This document shows, piece after piece, positions 26,380 through 38,615 of a stretch of DNA of 64,000 bases. The notes under the pieces were generated by a model. The model had not been told where the DNA came from, ran no database searches, and was given only the letters and a program-made list of their open reading frames with translations. A program made the position numbers and the translations under genes. Source of the stretch: Osmia lignaria lignaria (Eukaryota > Arthropoda > Insecta > Hymenoptera > Megachilidae); contig NW_027478158.1 of assembly GCF_051020975.1 (NCBI RefSeq), positions 7,068,001 through 7,132,000 of the forward strand, written 5' to 3'. Position 1 is the stretch's first letter. Every line of letters begins with the position of its first letter.

Positions 26380-29300
26380 TGATCAGATGCGTAGTTCTCG
26401 AGATATATCAAGATATTTAAAAGTTCCGAAGCTGCATCAACATAATAGAGGTACAGAAACACCGTGGCCCCTTTCTTTGAGATAACTCTGCACTATTGCG
26501 AGCTGCAAATGCTGCTTCCAGCTTAGCTGTGCAGAAGAAGAACAACAAGAAGAAGAAATATCCCGAAATATGTCCGTCAGGACCCTTCCCTTGAGATAAA
26601 TCTGCAAATATCTCGGAAACGAATCGAGCTATGGCAAAATGTTAAGAGACCTTTTTTGTAGAGAATTATGTTCCCTACAATTTACGCTCTATGATATTTT
26701 TTGATCAGAAGCGTAGTTTTCGAGATATATCGAGATATTTAAAAGATCCGAAGCCGCACCAACATAATAGAGATACAGAAACACCGTGGCCCCTTTCTTT
26801 GAGATAACTCTGCACTATTGCGACCTGCAAATGCCACTTCCAGCTTAGCTGTGCAGAAGAAGAACAACAAGAAGAAGAAATATCTCGAAATATGTCCGTC
26901 AAGCCCCTTCCCTTGAGATATATCTGCAAATATCTCGGAAACGAAGCGAGCTATGGCAAAATGTTAAGATACCTTTTTTGTAGAGAATTAAGTTTCCTAC
27001 TTTTTATGTTCTATGATATTTTTTGATCAGATGCGTAGTTCTCGAGATATATCAAGATATTTAAAAGTTCCGAAGCCGCACCAACATAATAGAGATACAG
27101 AAACACCGTGGCCCCTTTCTTTGAGATAACTCTGCACTATTGCGCGCTGCAAATGCCACTTCCAGCTTAGCTGTGCAGAAGAAGAAGAACAAGAAGAAGA
27201 AATATCTCGAAATATGTCCGTCAGGCCCCTTCCCTTGAGATAAATCTGCAAATATCTCGGAAACGAAGCGAGCTATGGGAAAATGTTAATAGACCTTCTT
27301 TGTAGAGAATTAAGTTTCCTACTTTTTATGTTCTATGATATTTTTTGATCAGATGCGTAGTTCTCGAGATATATCCAGATATTTAAAAGTTCCGAAGCCG
27401 CACCAACATAATAGAGATACAGAAACACTGTGGCCCCTTTCTTTGAGATAACTCTGCACTACTGCGAGCTGCAAATGCCACTTCCAGCTTAGCTGTGCAG
27501 AAGAAGAAGAACAAGAAGAAGAAATATCTCGAAATATGTCCGTCAGGCCCCTTCCCTTGAGATAAATCTGCAAATATCTCGGAAACGAAGCGAGCTATGG
27601 CAAAATGTTAAGAGACCTCCTTTGTAGAGAATTAAGTTTCCTACTTTTTATGTCCTATGATATTTTTTGATCAGAAGCGTAGTTTTAGAGATATATCGAG
27701 ATATTTAAAAGTTCCGAAGCCGCACCAACATAATAGAGATACAGAAACACCGTGGCCCCTTTCTTCGGGATAACTCTGCACTATTGCGAGCTGGAAATGC
27801 CACTTCCAGCTTAGCTGTGCAGAAGAAGAACAACAAGAAGAAGAAATATCTCGAAATATGTCCGTCAAGCCCCTTCCCTTGAGATATATCTGCAAATATC
27901 TCGGAAACGAAGCGAGCTATGGCAAAATGTTAAGATACCTTTTTTGTAGAGAATTAAGTTTCCTACTTTTTATGTTCTATGATACTTTTTGATCAGATGC
28001 GTAGTTCTCGAGATATATCCAGATATTTAAAAGTTCCGAAGCCGCACCAACATAATAGAGATACAGAAACACCGTGGCCCCTTTCTTTGAGATAACTCTG
28101 CACTATTGCGAGCTGCAAATGCCACTTCCAGCTTAGCTGTGCAGAAGAAGAACAACAAGAAGAAGAAATATCTCGAAATATGTCCGTCAGGCCCCTTCCC
28201 TTGAGATAAATCTGCAAATATCTCGGAAACGAAGCGAGCTATGGCAAAATGTTAACAGACCTTTTTTGTAGAGAATTAAGTTTCCTACTTTTTATGTTCT
28301 ATGAAATTTTTTAATCAGATGCGTAGTTCTCGAGATATATCAAGATATTTAAAAGTTCCGAAGCCGCACCAACATAATAGAGATACAGAAACACCGTGGC
28401 CCCTTTCTTTGAGATAACTCTGCACTATTGCGAGCTGCAAATGCCACTTCCTGCTTAGCTGTGCAGAAGAAGAAGAACAAGAAGAAGAAATATCTCGAAA
28501 TATGTCCGTCAGGCCCCTTCCCTTGAGATAAATCTGCAAATATCTCGGAAACGAAGCGAGCTATGGCAAAATGTTAAGAGACCTTTTTTGTAGAGAATTA
28601 AGTTTCCTACTTTTTATGTTCAATGATATTTTTTGATCAGATGCGTAGTTCTCGAGATATATCGAGATATTTAAAAGTTCCGAAGCCGCACCAACATAAT
28701 AGAGATACAGAAACACCGTGGCCCCTTTCTTTGAGATAACTCTGCACTATTGCGAGCTGCAAATGCCACTTCCAGCTTAGCTGTGCAGAAGAAGAACAAC
28801 AAGAAGAAGAAATATTTCGAAATATGTCTGTCAGGCCCCTTCCCTTGAGATAAATCTGCAAATATCTCGGAAACGAAGCGATCTACGGCAAAATGTTAAG
28901 AGACCTTTTTTGTAGAAAATTAGGTTTCCTACTTTTTATGTTCTATGATATTTTTTGATCAGGTGCGTAGTTCTCGAGATATATCAAGATATTTAAAAGT
29001 TCCGAAGCCGCACCAACATAATAGAGATACAGAAACACCGTGGCCCCTTTCTTTGAGATAACTCTGCACTATTGCGAGCTGCAAATGCCACTTCCTGCTT
29101 AGCTGTGCAGAAGAAGAAGAACAAGAAGAAGAAATATCTCGAAATATGTCCGTCAGGCCCCTTCCCTTGAGATAAATCTGCAAATATCTCGGAAACGAAG
29201 CGAGCTATGGCAAAATGTTAAGAGACCTTTTTTGTAGAGAATTAAGTTTCCTACTTTTTATGTTCAATGATATTTTTTGATCAGATGCGTAGTTCTCGAG

Positions 29301-30243
29301 ATATATCGAGATATTTAAAAGTTCCGAAGCCGCACCAACATAATAGAGATACAGAAACACCGTGGCCCCTTTCTTTGAGATAACTCTGCACTATTGCGAG
29401 CTGCAAATGCCACTTCCTGCTTAGCTGTGCAGAAGAAGAAGAACAAGAAGAAGAAATATCTCGAAATATGTCCGTCAGGCCCCTTCCCTTGAGATAAATC
29501 TGCAAATATCTCGGAAACGAAGCGAGCTATGGCAAAATGTTAAGAGACCTTTTTTGTAGAGAATTAAGTTTCCTACTTTTTATGTTCAATGATATTTTTT
29601 GATCAGATGCGTAGTTCTCGAGATATATCGAGATATTTAAAAGTTCCGAAGCCGCACCAACATAATAGAGATACAGAAACACCGTGGCCCCTTTCTTTGA
29701 GATAACTCTGCACTATTGCGAGCTGCAAATGCCACTTCCAGCTTAGCTGTGCAGAAGAAGAACAACAAGAAGAAGAAATATTTCGAAATATGTCTGTCAG
29801 GCCCCTTCCCTTGAGATAAATCTGCAAATATCTCGGAAACGAAGCGATCTACGGCAAAATGTTAAGAGACCTTTTTTGTAGAAAATTAGGTTTCCTACTT
29901 TTTATGTTCTATGATATTTTTTGATCAGGTGCGTAGTTCTCGAGATATATCAAGATATTTAAAAGTTCCGAAGCCGCACCAACATAATAGAGATACAGAA
30001 ACACCGTGGCCCCTTTCTTTGAAATAACTCTGCACTATTGCGGGCTGCAAATGCCACTTCCAGCTTAGCTGTGCAGAAGAAGAAGAACAAGAAGAAGAAA
30101 TATCTCGAAATATGTCCGTCAGGCCCCTTCCCTTGAGATAAATCTGCAAATATCTCGGAAACGAAGCGAGCTATGGCAAAATGTTAAGAGACCTTCTTTG
30201 TAGAGAATTAAGTTTCCTACTTTTTATGTTCTATGATATTTTT
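26380..30243 (+). repeat. Variable higher-order unit, copy 3 (12 monomers, 3864 bp)
   Basis: The first seven or so monomers match 21872-24125 at an offset of 4508 bp, including GTTAATAGACC, TATGTCCTATG and TAATCA (28312). The alternating section is shorter, includes a recombinant monomer from 29278 that starts as one type and ends as the other, and the monomer type found at 26058 is absent. The unit therefore evolved by gain and loss of whole monomers. Confidence 0.85.
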
Positions 30244-30887
30244 TGATCAGATGCGTAGTTCTCGAGATATATCAAGATATTTAAAAGTTCCGAAGCTGCA
30301 TCAACATAATAGAGGTACAGAAACACCGTGGCCCCTTTCTTTGAGATAACTCTGCACTATTGCGAGCTGCAAATGCTGCTTCCAGCTTAGCTGTGCAGAA
30401 GAAGAACAACAAGAAGAAGAAATATCCCGAAATATGTCCGTCAGGACCCTTCCCTTGAGATAAATCTGCAAATATCTCGGAAACGAATCGAGCTATGGCA
30501 AAATGTTAAGAGACCTTTTTTGTAGAGAATTATGTTCCCTAGAATTTACGTTCTATGATATTTTTTGATCAGAAGCGTAGTTTTCGAGATATATCGAGAT
30601 ATTTAAAAGATCCGAAGCCGCACCAACATAATAGAGATACAGAAACACCGTGGCCCCTTTCTTTGAGATAACTCTGCACTATTGCGACCTGCAAATGCCA
30701 CTTCCAGCTTAGCTGTGCAGAAGAAGAACAACAAGAAGAAGAAATATCTCGAAATATGTCCGTCAAGCCCCTTCCCTTGAGATATATCTGCAAATATCTC
30801 GGAAACGAAGCGAGCTATGGCAAAATGTTAAGATACCTTTTTTGTAGAGAATTAAGTTTCCTACGTTTTATGTTCTATGATATTTTT
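30244..30887 (+). repeat. Truncated start of a further variable unit (2 monomers)
   Basis: The GCTGCATCAAC monomer and the GCGACCTGC monomer that open the three preceding units appear once more. The order then changes to monomers of other types. AGAATTTACGTTC near 30541 differs from the ACAATTTACGCTC of the earlier units. Confidence 0.75.
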
Positions 30888-31654
30888 TGATCAGATGCGT
30901 AGTTCTCGAGATATATCAAGATATTTAAAAGTTCCGAAGCTGCACCAACATAATAGAGGTACAGAAACACCGTGGCCCCTTTCTTTGAGATAACTCTGCA
31001 CTATTGCGAGCTGCAAATGCTGCTTCCAGCTTAGCTGTGCAGAAGAAGAACAACAAGAAGAAGAAATATCCCGAAATATGTCCGTCAGGACCCTTCCCTT
31101 GAGATAAATCTGCAAATATCTCGGAAACCAAGCGAGCTATGGCAAAACGTTAAGAGACCTTTTTTGTAGAGAATTATGTTTCCTACAATTTATGTTCTAT
31201 GATATTTTTTGATCAGAAGCGTAGTTTTAGAGATATATCGAGATATTTAAAAGTTCCGAAGCCGCACCAACATAATAGAGATACAGAAACACCGTGGCCC
31301 CTTTCTTCGGGATAACTCTGCACTATTGCGAGCTGGAAATGCCACTTCCAGCTTAGCTGTGCAGAAGAAGAACAACAAGAAGAAGAAATATCTCGAAATA
31401 TGTCCGTCCAGCCCCTTCCCTTGAGATATATCTGCAAATATCTCGGAAACGAAGCGAGCTATGGCAAAATGTTAAGATACCTTTTTTGTAGAGAATTAAG
31501 TTTCCTACTTTTTATGTTCTATGATATTTTTTGATCAGATGCGTAGTTCTCGAGATATATCAAGATATTTAAAAGTTCCGAAGCCGCACCAACATAATAG
31601 AGATACAGAAACACCGTGGCCCCTTTCTTCGGGATAACTCTGCACTATTGCGAG

Positions 31655-31673
31655 CTGGAAGTGCCACTTCCAG
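31655..31673. repeat. Perfect 19-bp dyad (9-bp arms, 1-bp centre)
   Basis: CTGGAAGTG is followed by one C and then CACTTCCAG, its exact reverse complement. Other copies with GAGCTGGAAATG have one mismatch in the arms, for example 418-436; copies with GAGCTGCAAATG have more. Confidence 0.9.
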
Positions 31674-32620
31674 TTTAGCTGTGCAGAAGAAGAACAACAA
31701 GAAGAAGAAATATCTCGAAATATGTCCGTCAGGCCCCTTCCCTTGAGATAAATCTGCAAATATCTCGGAAACGAAGCAAGCTATGGCAAAATGTTAAGAT
31801 ACCTTTTTTGTAGAGAATTAAGTTTCCTACTTTTTATGTTCTATGATATTTTTTGATCAGATGCGTAGTTCTCGAGATATATCAAGATATTTAAAAGTTC
31901 CGAAGCTGCACCAACATAATAGAGGTACAGAAACACCGTGGCCCCTTTCTTTGAGATAACTCTGCACTATTGCGAGCTGCAAATGCCACTTCCAGCTTAG
32001 CTGTGCAGAAGAAGAACAACAAGAAGAAGAAATATTTCGAAATATGTCTGTCAGGCCCCTTCCCTTGAGATAAATCTACAAATATCTCGGAAACGAAGCG
32101 AGCTATGGCAAAATGTTAAGAGACCTTCTTTGTAGAGAATTAAGTTTCCTACAATTTATGTTCCATGATATTTTTTGATCAGAAGCGTAGTTTTAGAGAT
32201 ATATCGAGATATTTAAAAGTTCCGAAGCCGCACCAACATAATAGAGATACAGAAACACCGTGGCCCCTTTCTTCGGGATAACTCTGCACTATTGCGAGCT
32301 GGAAATGCCACTTCCAGCTTAGCTGTGCAGAAGAAGAACAACAAGAAGAAGAAATATCTCGAAATATGTCCGTCAAGCCCCTTCCCTTGAGATATATCTG
32401 CAAATATCTCGGAAACGAAGCGAGCTATGGCAAAATGTTAAGATACCTTTTTTGTAGAGAATTAAGTTTCCTACTTTTTATGTTCTATGATATTTTTTGA
32501 TCAGATGCGTAGTTCTCGAGATATATCAAGATATTTAAAAGTTCCGAAGCCGCACCAACATAATAGAGATACAGAAACACCGTGGCCCCTTTCTTCGGGA
32601 TAACTCTGCACTATTGCGAG

Positions 32621-32639
32621 CTGGAAGTGCCACTTCCAG
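32621..32639. repeat. Perfect 19-bp dyad, second copy
   Basis: This is the same perfect inverted repeat, 966 bp (three monomers) after the first one. It lies at the same place in the monomer and marks the middle member of the 3-mer. Confidence 0.9.
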
Positions 32640-33141
32640 TTTAGCTGTGCAGAAGAAGAACAACAAGAAGAAGAAATATCTCGAAATATGTCCGTCAGGA
32701 CCCTTCCCTTGAGATAAATCTGCAAATATCTCGGAAACGAAGCGAGCTATGGCAAAATGTTAAGAGACCTTTTTTGTAGAGAATTAAGTTTCCCACTTTT
32801 TATGTTCTATGATATTTTTTGATCAGATGCGTAGTTCTCGAGATATATCAAGATATTTAAAAGTTCCGAAGCTGCACCAACATAATAGAGGTACAGAAAC
32901 ACCGTGGCCCCTTTCTTTGAGCTAACTCTGCACTATTGCGAGCTGCAAATGCTGCTTCCAGCTTAGCTGTGCAGAAGAAGAACAACAAGAAGAAGAAATA
33001 TTTCGAAATATGACTGTCAGGCCCCTTCCCTTGAGATAAATCTGCAAATATCTCGGAAACGAAGCGATCTACGGCAAAATGTTAAGAGACCTTTTTTGTA
33101 GGAAATTAGGTTTCCTACTTTTTATGTTCTATGATATTTTT

Positions 33142-34751
33142 TGATCAGGTGCGTAGTTCTCGAGATATATCAAGATATTTAAAAGTTCCGAAGCCGCACC
33201 AACATAATAGAGATACAGAAACACCGTGGCCCCTTTCTTTGAGATAACTCTGCACTATTGCCAGCTGCAAATGCCACTTCCAGCTTAGCTGTGCAGAAGA
33301 AGAACAACAAGAAGAAGAAATATCTCGAAATATGTCCGTCAGGCCCCTTCCCTTGAGATATATCGGCAAATATCTCGGAAACAAAGCGAGCTATGGCAAA
33401 ATGTTAAGAGACCTTTTTTGTAGAGAATTATGTTTCCTACAATTTATGTTCTATGATATTTTTTGATCAGATGCGTAGTTCTCGAGATATATCAAGATAT
33501 TTAAAAGTTCCGAAGCCGCACCAACATAATAGAGATACAGAAACACCGTGGCCCCTTTCTTTGAGATAACTCTGCACTAGTGCGAGCCGCAAATGCCACT
33601 ACCAGCTTAGCTGTGCAGAAGAAGAACAACAAGAAGAAGAAATATCTCGAAATATGTCCGTCAGGCCCCTTCCCTTGAGATAAATCTGCAAATATCTCGG
33701 AAACCAAGCGAGCTATGGCAAAATGTTAAGAGACCGTTTTTGTAGAGAATTAAGTTTCCTACTTTTTATGTTCTATGATATTTTTTGATCAGACGCGTAG
33801 TTCTCGAGATATATCAAGATATTTAAAAGTTCCGAAGCCGCACCAACATAATAGAGATACAGAAACACCGTGGCCCCCTTCTTTGAGATAACTCTGCACT
33901 ATTGCGAGCTGCAAATGCCACTTCCAGCTTAGCTGTGCAGAAGAAGAACAACAAGATGAAGAAATATCTCGAAATATGTCCGTCAGGCCCCTTGCCTTGA
34001 GATAAATCTGCAAATATCTCGGAAACGAAGCGAGCTATGGCAAAATGTTAAGAGACCTTATTTGTAGAGAATTATGTTTCCTACAATTTATGTTCTATGA
34101 TATTTTTTGATCAGATGCGTAGTTCTCGAGATATATCAAGATATTTAAAAGTTCCGAAGCCGCACCAACAGAATAGAGATACAGAAACACCGTGGCTCCT
34201 TTCTTTGAGATAACTCTGCACTATTGCGAGCTGGAAATGCCACTTCCAGTTTAGCTGTGCAGAAGAAGAACAACAAGAAGAAGAAATATCTCGAAATATG
34301 TCCGTCAGGCCCCTTCCCTTGAGATAAATCTGCAAATATCTCGGAAACGAAGCGAGCTATGGCAAAATGTTGAGAGACCTTTTTTGTAGGGAATTAAGTT
34401 TCCTACTTTTTATGTTCTATAATATTTTTTGATCAGATGCGTAGTTCTCGAGATATATCAAGATATTTAAAAGTTCCGAAGCCGCAGCAACATAATAGAG
34501 ATACAGAAACACCGTGGCCCCTTTCTTTGAGATATCTCTGCACTATTGCGAGCTGCAAATGCCACTTCCAGCTTAGCTGTGCAGAAGAAGAACAACAAGA
34601 AGAAGAAATATCTCGAAATATGTCCGTCAGGCCCCTTCCCTTGAGATAAATCTGCAAATATCTCGGAAACGAAGAGAGCTATGGCAAAATGTTAAGAGAC
34701 CCTTTCTGTAGAGAATTAAGTTTCCTACTTTTTATGTTCTATGATATTTTT
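33142..34751 (+). repeat. Junction monomers between central and right domains
   Basis: Five copies link the domains. CTAGTGCGAGCC returns at about 33576, after not being seen since before 3837. The copy from 33464 joins the sequence TTATGTTTCCTACAATTT upstream to the TTCTCGAG form downstream, a combination that mixes two subfamilies. The copy from 34430 reads GATATCTCTG instead of GATAACTCTG near 34531. Confidence 0.7.
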
Positions 34752-36683
34752 TGATCAGATGCGTAGTTCTCGAGATATATCAAGATATTTAAAAGTTCCG
34801 AAGCCGCACCAACAGAATAGAGATACAGAAACACCGTGGCTCCTTTCTTTGAGATAACTCTGCACTATTGCGAGCTGCAAATGCCACTTCCAGCTTAGCT
34901 GTGCAGAAGAAGAACAACAAGAATAAGAAATATCTCGAAATATGTCCGTCAGGCCCCTTCCCTTGAGATAAATCTGCAAATATCTCGGAAACGAAGAGAG
35001 CTATGGCAAAATGTTAAGAGACCCTTTCTGTAGAGAATTAAGTTTCCTACTTTTTATGTTCTATGATATTTTTTGATCAGATGCGTAGTTCCCGAGATAT
35101 ATCAAGATCTTTAAAAGTTCCGAAGCCGCACCAACATAATAGAGATACAGAAACACCGTGGCCCCCTTCTTTGAGATAACTCTGCACTATTGCGAGCTGC
35201 AAATGCCACTTCCAGCTTAGCTGTGCAGAAGAAGAACAACAAGAAGAAGAAATATCTCGAAATATGTCCGTCAGGCCCCTTCCCTTGAGATAAATCTGCA
35301 AATATCTCGGAAACGAAGCGAGCTATGGCAAAATGTTAAGAGACCTTTTTTGTAGAGAATGAAGTTTCCTACTTTTTATGTTCTATGATATTTTTTGATC
35401 AGATGCGTAGTTCTCGAGATATATCAAGATATTTAAAAGTTCCGAAGCCGCACCAACAGAATAGAGATACAGAAACACCGTGGCTCCTTTCTTTGAGATA
35501 ACTCTGCACTATTGCGAGCTGGAAATGCCACTTCCAGTTTAGCTGTGCAGAAGAAGAACAACAAGAAGAAGAAATATCTCGAAATATGTCCGTCAGGCCC
35601 CTTCCCTTGAGATAAATCTGCAAATATCTCGGAAACGAAGCGAGCTATGGCAAAATGTTGAGAGACCTTTTTTGTAGGGAATTAAGTTTCCTACTTTTTA
35701 TGTTCTATAATATTTTTTGATCAGATGCGTAGTTCTCGAGATATATCAAGATATTTAAAAGTTCCGAAGCCGCACCAACATAATAGAGATACAGAAACAC
35801 CGTGGCCCCTTTCTTTGAGATAACTCTGCACTATTGCCAGCTGCAAATGCCACTTCCAGCTTAGCTGTGCAGAAGAAGAACAACAAGAAGAAGAAATATC
35901 TCGAAATATGTCCGTCAGGCCCTTTCCCTTCAGATAAATCTGCAAATATCTCGGAAACGAAGCGAGCTATGGCAAAATCCTAAGAGACCTTTTTTGTAGA
36001 GAATTATGTTTCCTACAATTTATGTTCTATGATATTTTTTGATCAGAAGCGTAGTTTTCGAGATATATCGAGATATTTAAAAGTTCCGAAGCCGCACCAA
36101 CATAATAGAGATACAGAAACACCGTGGCCCCTTTCTTTGAGATAACTCTGCACTAGTGCGAGCCGCAAATGCCACTTCCAGCTTAGCTGTGCAGAAGAAG
36201 AACAACAAGAAGAAGAAATATCTCGAAATATGTCCGTCAGGCCCCTTCCCTTGAGATAAATCTGCAAATATCTCGGAAACGAAGCGAGCTATGGCAAAAT
36301 GTTAAGCGACCTTTTTGGCAGTGAATTAAGTTTCCTACTTTTTATGTTCTATGATATTTTTTGATCAGATGCGTAGTTCTCGAGATATATCAAGATATTT
36401 AAAAGTTCCGAAGCCGCACCAACATAATAGAGATACAGAAACACCGTGGCCCCTTTCTTTGAGATAACTTTGCACTATTGCGAGCTGTAAATGCCACTTC
36501 CAGCTTAGCTGTGCAGAAGAAGAACAACAAGAAGAAGAAATATCTCGAAATATGTCCGTCAGGCCCCTTCCCTTGAGATAAATCTGCAAATATCTCGGAA
36601 ACGAAGCGAGCTATGGCAAAATGTTAAGAGACCGTTTTTGTAGAGAATTAAGTTTCCTACTTTTTATGTTCTATGATATTTTT
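34752..36683 (+). repeat. 6-mer higher-order unit, copy 1 (1932 bp)
   Basis: Six monomer types follow in fixed order and repeat 1932 bp later. Markers are AACAAGAATAAG near 34914, AGATCTTTAAAAG near 35105, GGCTCCTTTC, a TATAATATTTTTTG just before the fourth copy, and TTTTTGGCAGTG near 36312. The two units are almost identical; one difference is AAAATCC here (C at 35979) against AAAATGC in the second unit (G at 37911). Confidence 0.92.
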
Positions 36684-38615
36684 TGATCAGATGCGTAGTT
36701 CTCGAGATATATCAAGATATTTAAAAGTTCCGAAGCCGCACCAACAGAATAGAGATACAGAAACACCGTGGCTCCTTTCTTTGAGATAACTCTGCACTAT
36801 TGCGAGCTGCAAATGCCACTTCCAGCTTAGCTGTGCAGAAGAAGAACAACAAGAATAAGAAATATCTCGAAATATGTCCGTCAGGCCCCTTCCCTTGAGA
36901 TAAATCTGCAAATATCTCGGAAACGAAGAGAGCTATGGCAAAATGTTAAGAGACCCTTTCTGTAGAGAATTAAGTTTCCTACTTTTTATGTTCTATGATA
37001 TTTTTTGATCAGATGCGTAGTTCCCGAGATATATCAAGATCTTTAAAAGTTCCGAAGCCGCACCAACATAATAGAGATACAGAAACACCGTGGCCCCCTT
37101 CTTTGAGATAACTCTGCACTATTGCGAGCTGCAAATGCCACTTCCAGCTTAGCTGTGCAGAAGAAGAACAACAAGAAGAAGAAATATCTCGAAATATGTC
37201 CGTCAGGCCCCTTCCCTTGAGATAAATCTGCAAATATCTCGGAAACGAAGCGAGCTATGGCAAAATGTTAAGAGACCTTTTTTGTAGAGAATGAAGTTTC
37301 CTACTTTTTATGTTCTATGATATTTTTTGATCAGATGCGTAGTTCTCGAGATATATCAAGATATTTAAAAGTTCCGAAGCCGCACCAACAGAATAGAGAT
37401 ACAGAAACACCGTGGCTCCTTTCTTTGAGATAACTCTGCACTATTGCGAGCTGGAAATGCCACTTCCAGTTTAGCTGTGCAGAAGAAGAACAACAAGAAG
37501 AAGAAATATCTCGAAATATGTCCGTCAGGCCCCTTCCCTTGAGATAAATCTGCAAATATCTCGGAAACGAAGCGAGCTATGGCAAAATGTTGAGAGACCT
37601 TTTTTGTAGGGAATTAAGTTTCCTACTTTTTATGTTCTATAATATTTTTTGATCAGATGCGTAGTTCTCGAGATATATCAAGATATTTAAAAGTTCCGAA
37701 GCCGCACCAACATAATAGAGATACAGAAACACCGTGGCCCCTTTCTTTGAGATAACTCTGCACTATTGCCAGCTGCAAATGCCACTTCCAGCTTAGCTGT
37801 GCAGAAGAAGAACAACAAGAAGAAGAAATATCTCGAAATATGTCCGTCAGGCCCTTTCCCTTCAGATAAATCTGCAAATATCTCGGAAACGAAGCGAGCT
37901 ATGGCAAAATGCTAAGAGACCTTTTTTGTAGAGAATTATGTTTCCTACAATTTATGTTCTATGATATTTTTTGATCAGAAGCGTAGTTTTCGAGATATAT
38001 CGAGATATTTAAAAGTTCCGAAGCCGCACCAACATAATAGAGATACAGAAACACCGTGGCCCCTTTCTTTGAGATAACTCTGCACTAGTGCGAGCCGCAA
38101 ATGCCACTTCCAGCTTAGCTGTGCAGAAGAAGAACAACAAGAAGAAGAAATATCTCGAAATATGTCCGTCAGGCCCCTTCCCTTGAGATAAATCTGCAAA
38201 TATCTCGGAAACGAAGCGAGCTATGGCAAAATGTTAAGCGACCTTTTTGGCAGTGAATTAAGTTTCCTACTTTTTATGTTCTATGATATTTTTTGATCAG
38301 ATGCGTAGTTCTCGAGATATATCAAGATATTTAAAAGTTCCGAAGCCGCACCAACATAATAGAGATACAGAAACACCGTGGCCCCTTTCTTTGAGATAAC
38401 TTTGCACTATTGCGAGCTGTAAATGCCACTTCCAGCTTAGCTGTGCAGAAGAAGAACAACAAGAAGAAGAAATATCTCGAAATATGTCCGTCAGGCCCCT
38501 TCCCTTGAGATAAATCTGCAAATATCTCGGAAACGAAGCGAGCTATGGCAAAATGTTAAGAGACCGTTTTTGTAGAGAATTAAGTTTCCTACTTTTTATG
38601 TTCTATGATATTTTT
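36684..38615 (+). repeat. 6-mer higher-order unit, copy 2 (1932 bp)
   Basis: This is a second, nearly identical copy of the 1932-bp unit, with TTTTTGGCAGTG near 38244 and AGATCTTTAAAAG near 37037. The G at 37911 separates it from copy 1, which argues that the two were truly resolved as separate copies. Confidence 0.92.

Larger units (their letters stand above)
3837..33141 (+). repeat. Central domain: distinct satellite subfamily set (91 monomers)
   Basis: From 3837 a new set of variants appears and persists to 33141: AGAGGTACAG in place of AGAGATACAG (first at about 3905), GCTGCTTCCAG replacing GCCACTTCCAG, a C-to-G change within the GAA tract (from 6091), GCTGCATCAAC copies and GATCTACGGC copies. 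The CTAGTGCGAGCC variant of the flanking domains was not found here. The domain contains two major higher-order systems, a 3866-bp 12-mer and a variable unit of 9 to 14 monomers, joined by mosaic monomers. This is consistent with local amplification of a subfamily inside an older array. Confidence 0.8.
31210..33141 (+). repeat. Two imperfect 3-mers (966 bp each) at the edge of the central domain
   Basis: Monomers from 31210, 31532 and 31854 correspond in order to those from 32176, 32498 and 32820. Shared features are TTTTAGAGATATATC in the first, CTTCGGGATAAC with a perfect 19-bp dyad in the second (31655-31673 and 32621-32639), and AGAGGTACAG with a stop in the minus-strand frame in the third. 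Several private changes separate the pair, so they are older or more mosaic than the blocks to the right. Confidence 0.75.
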
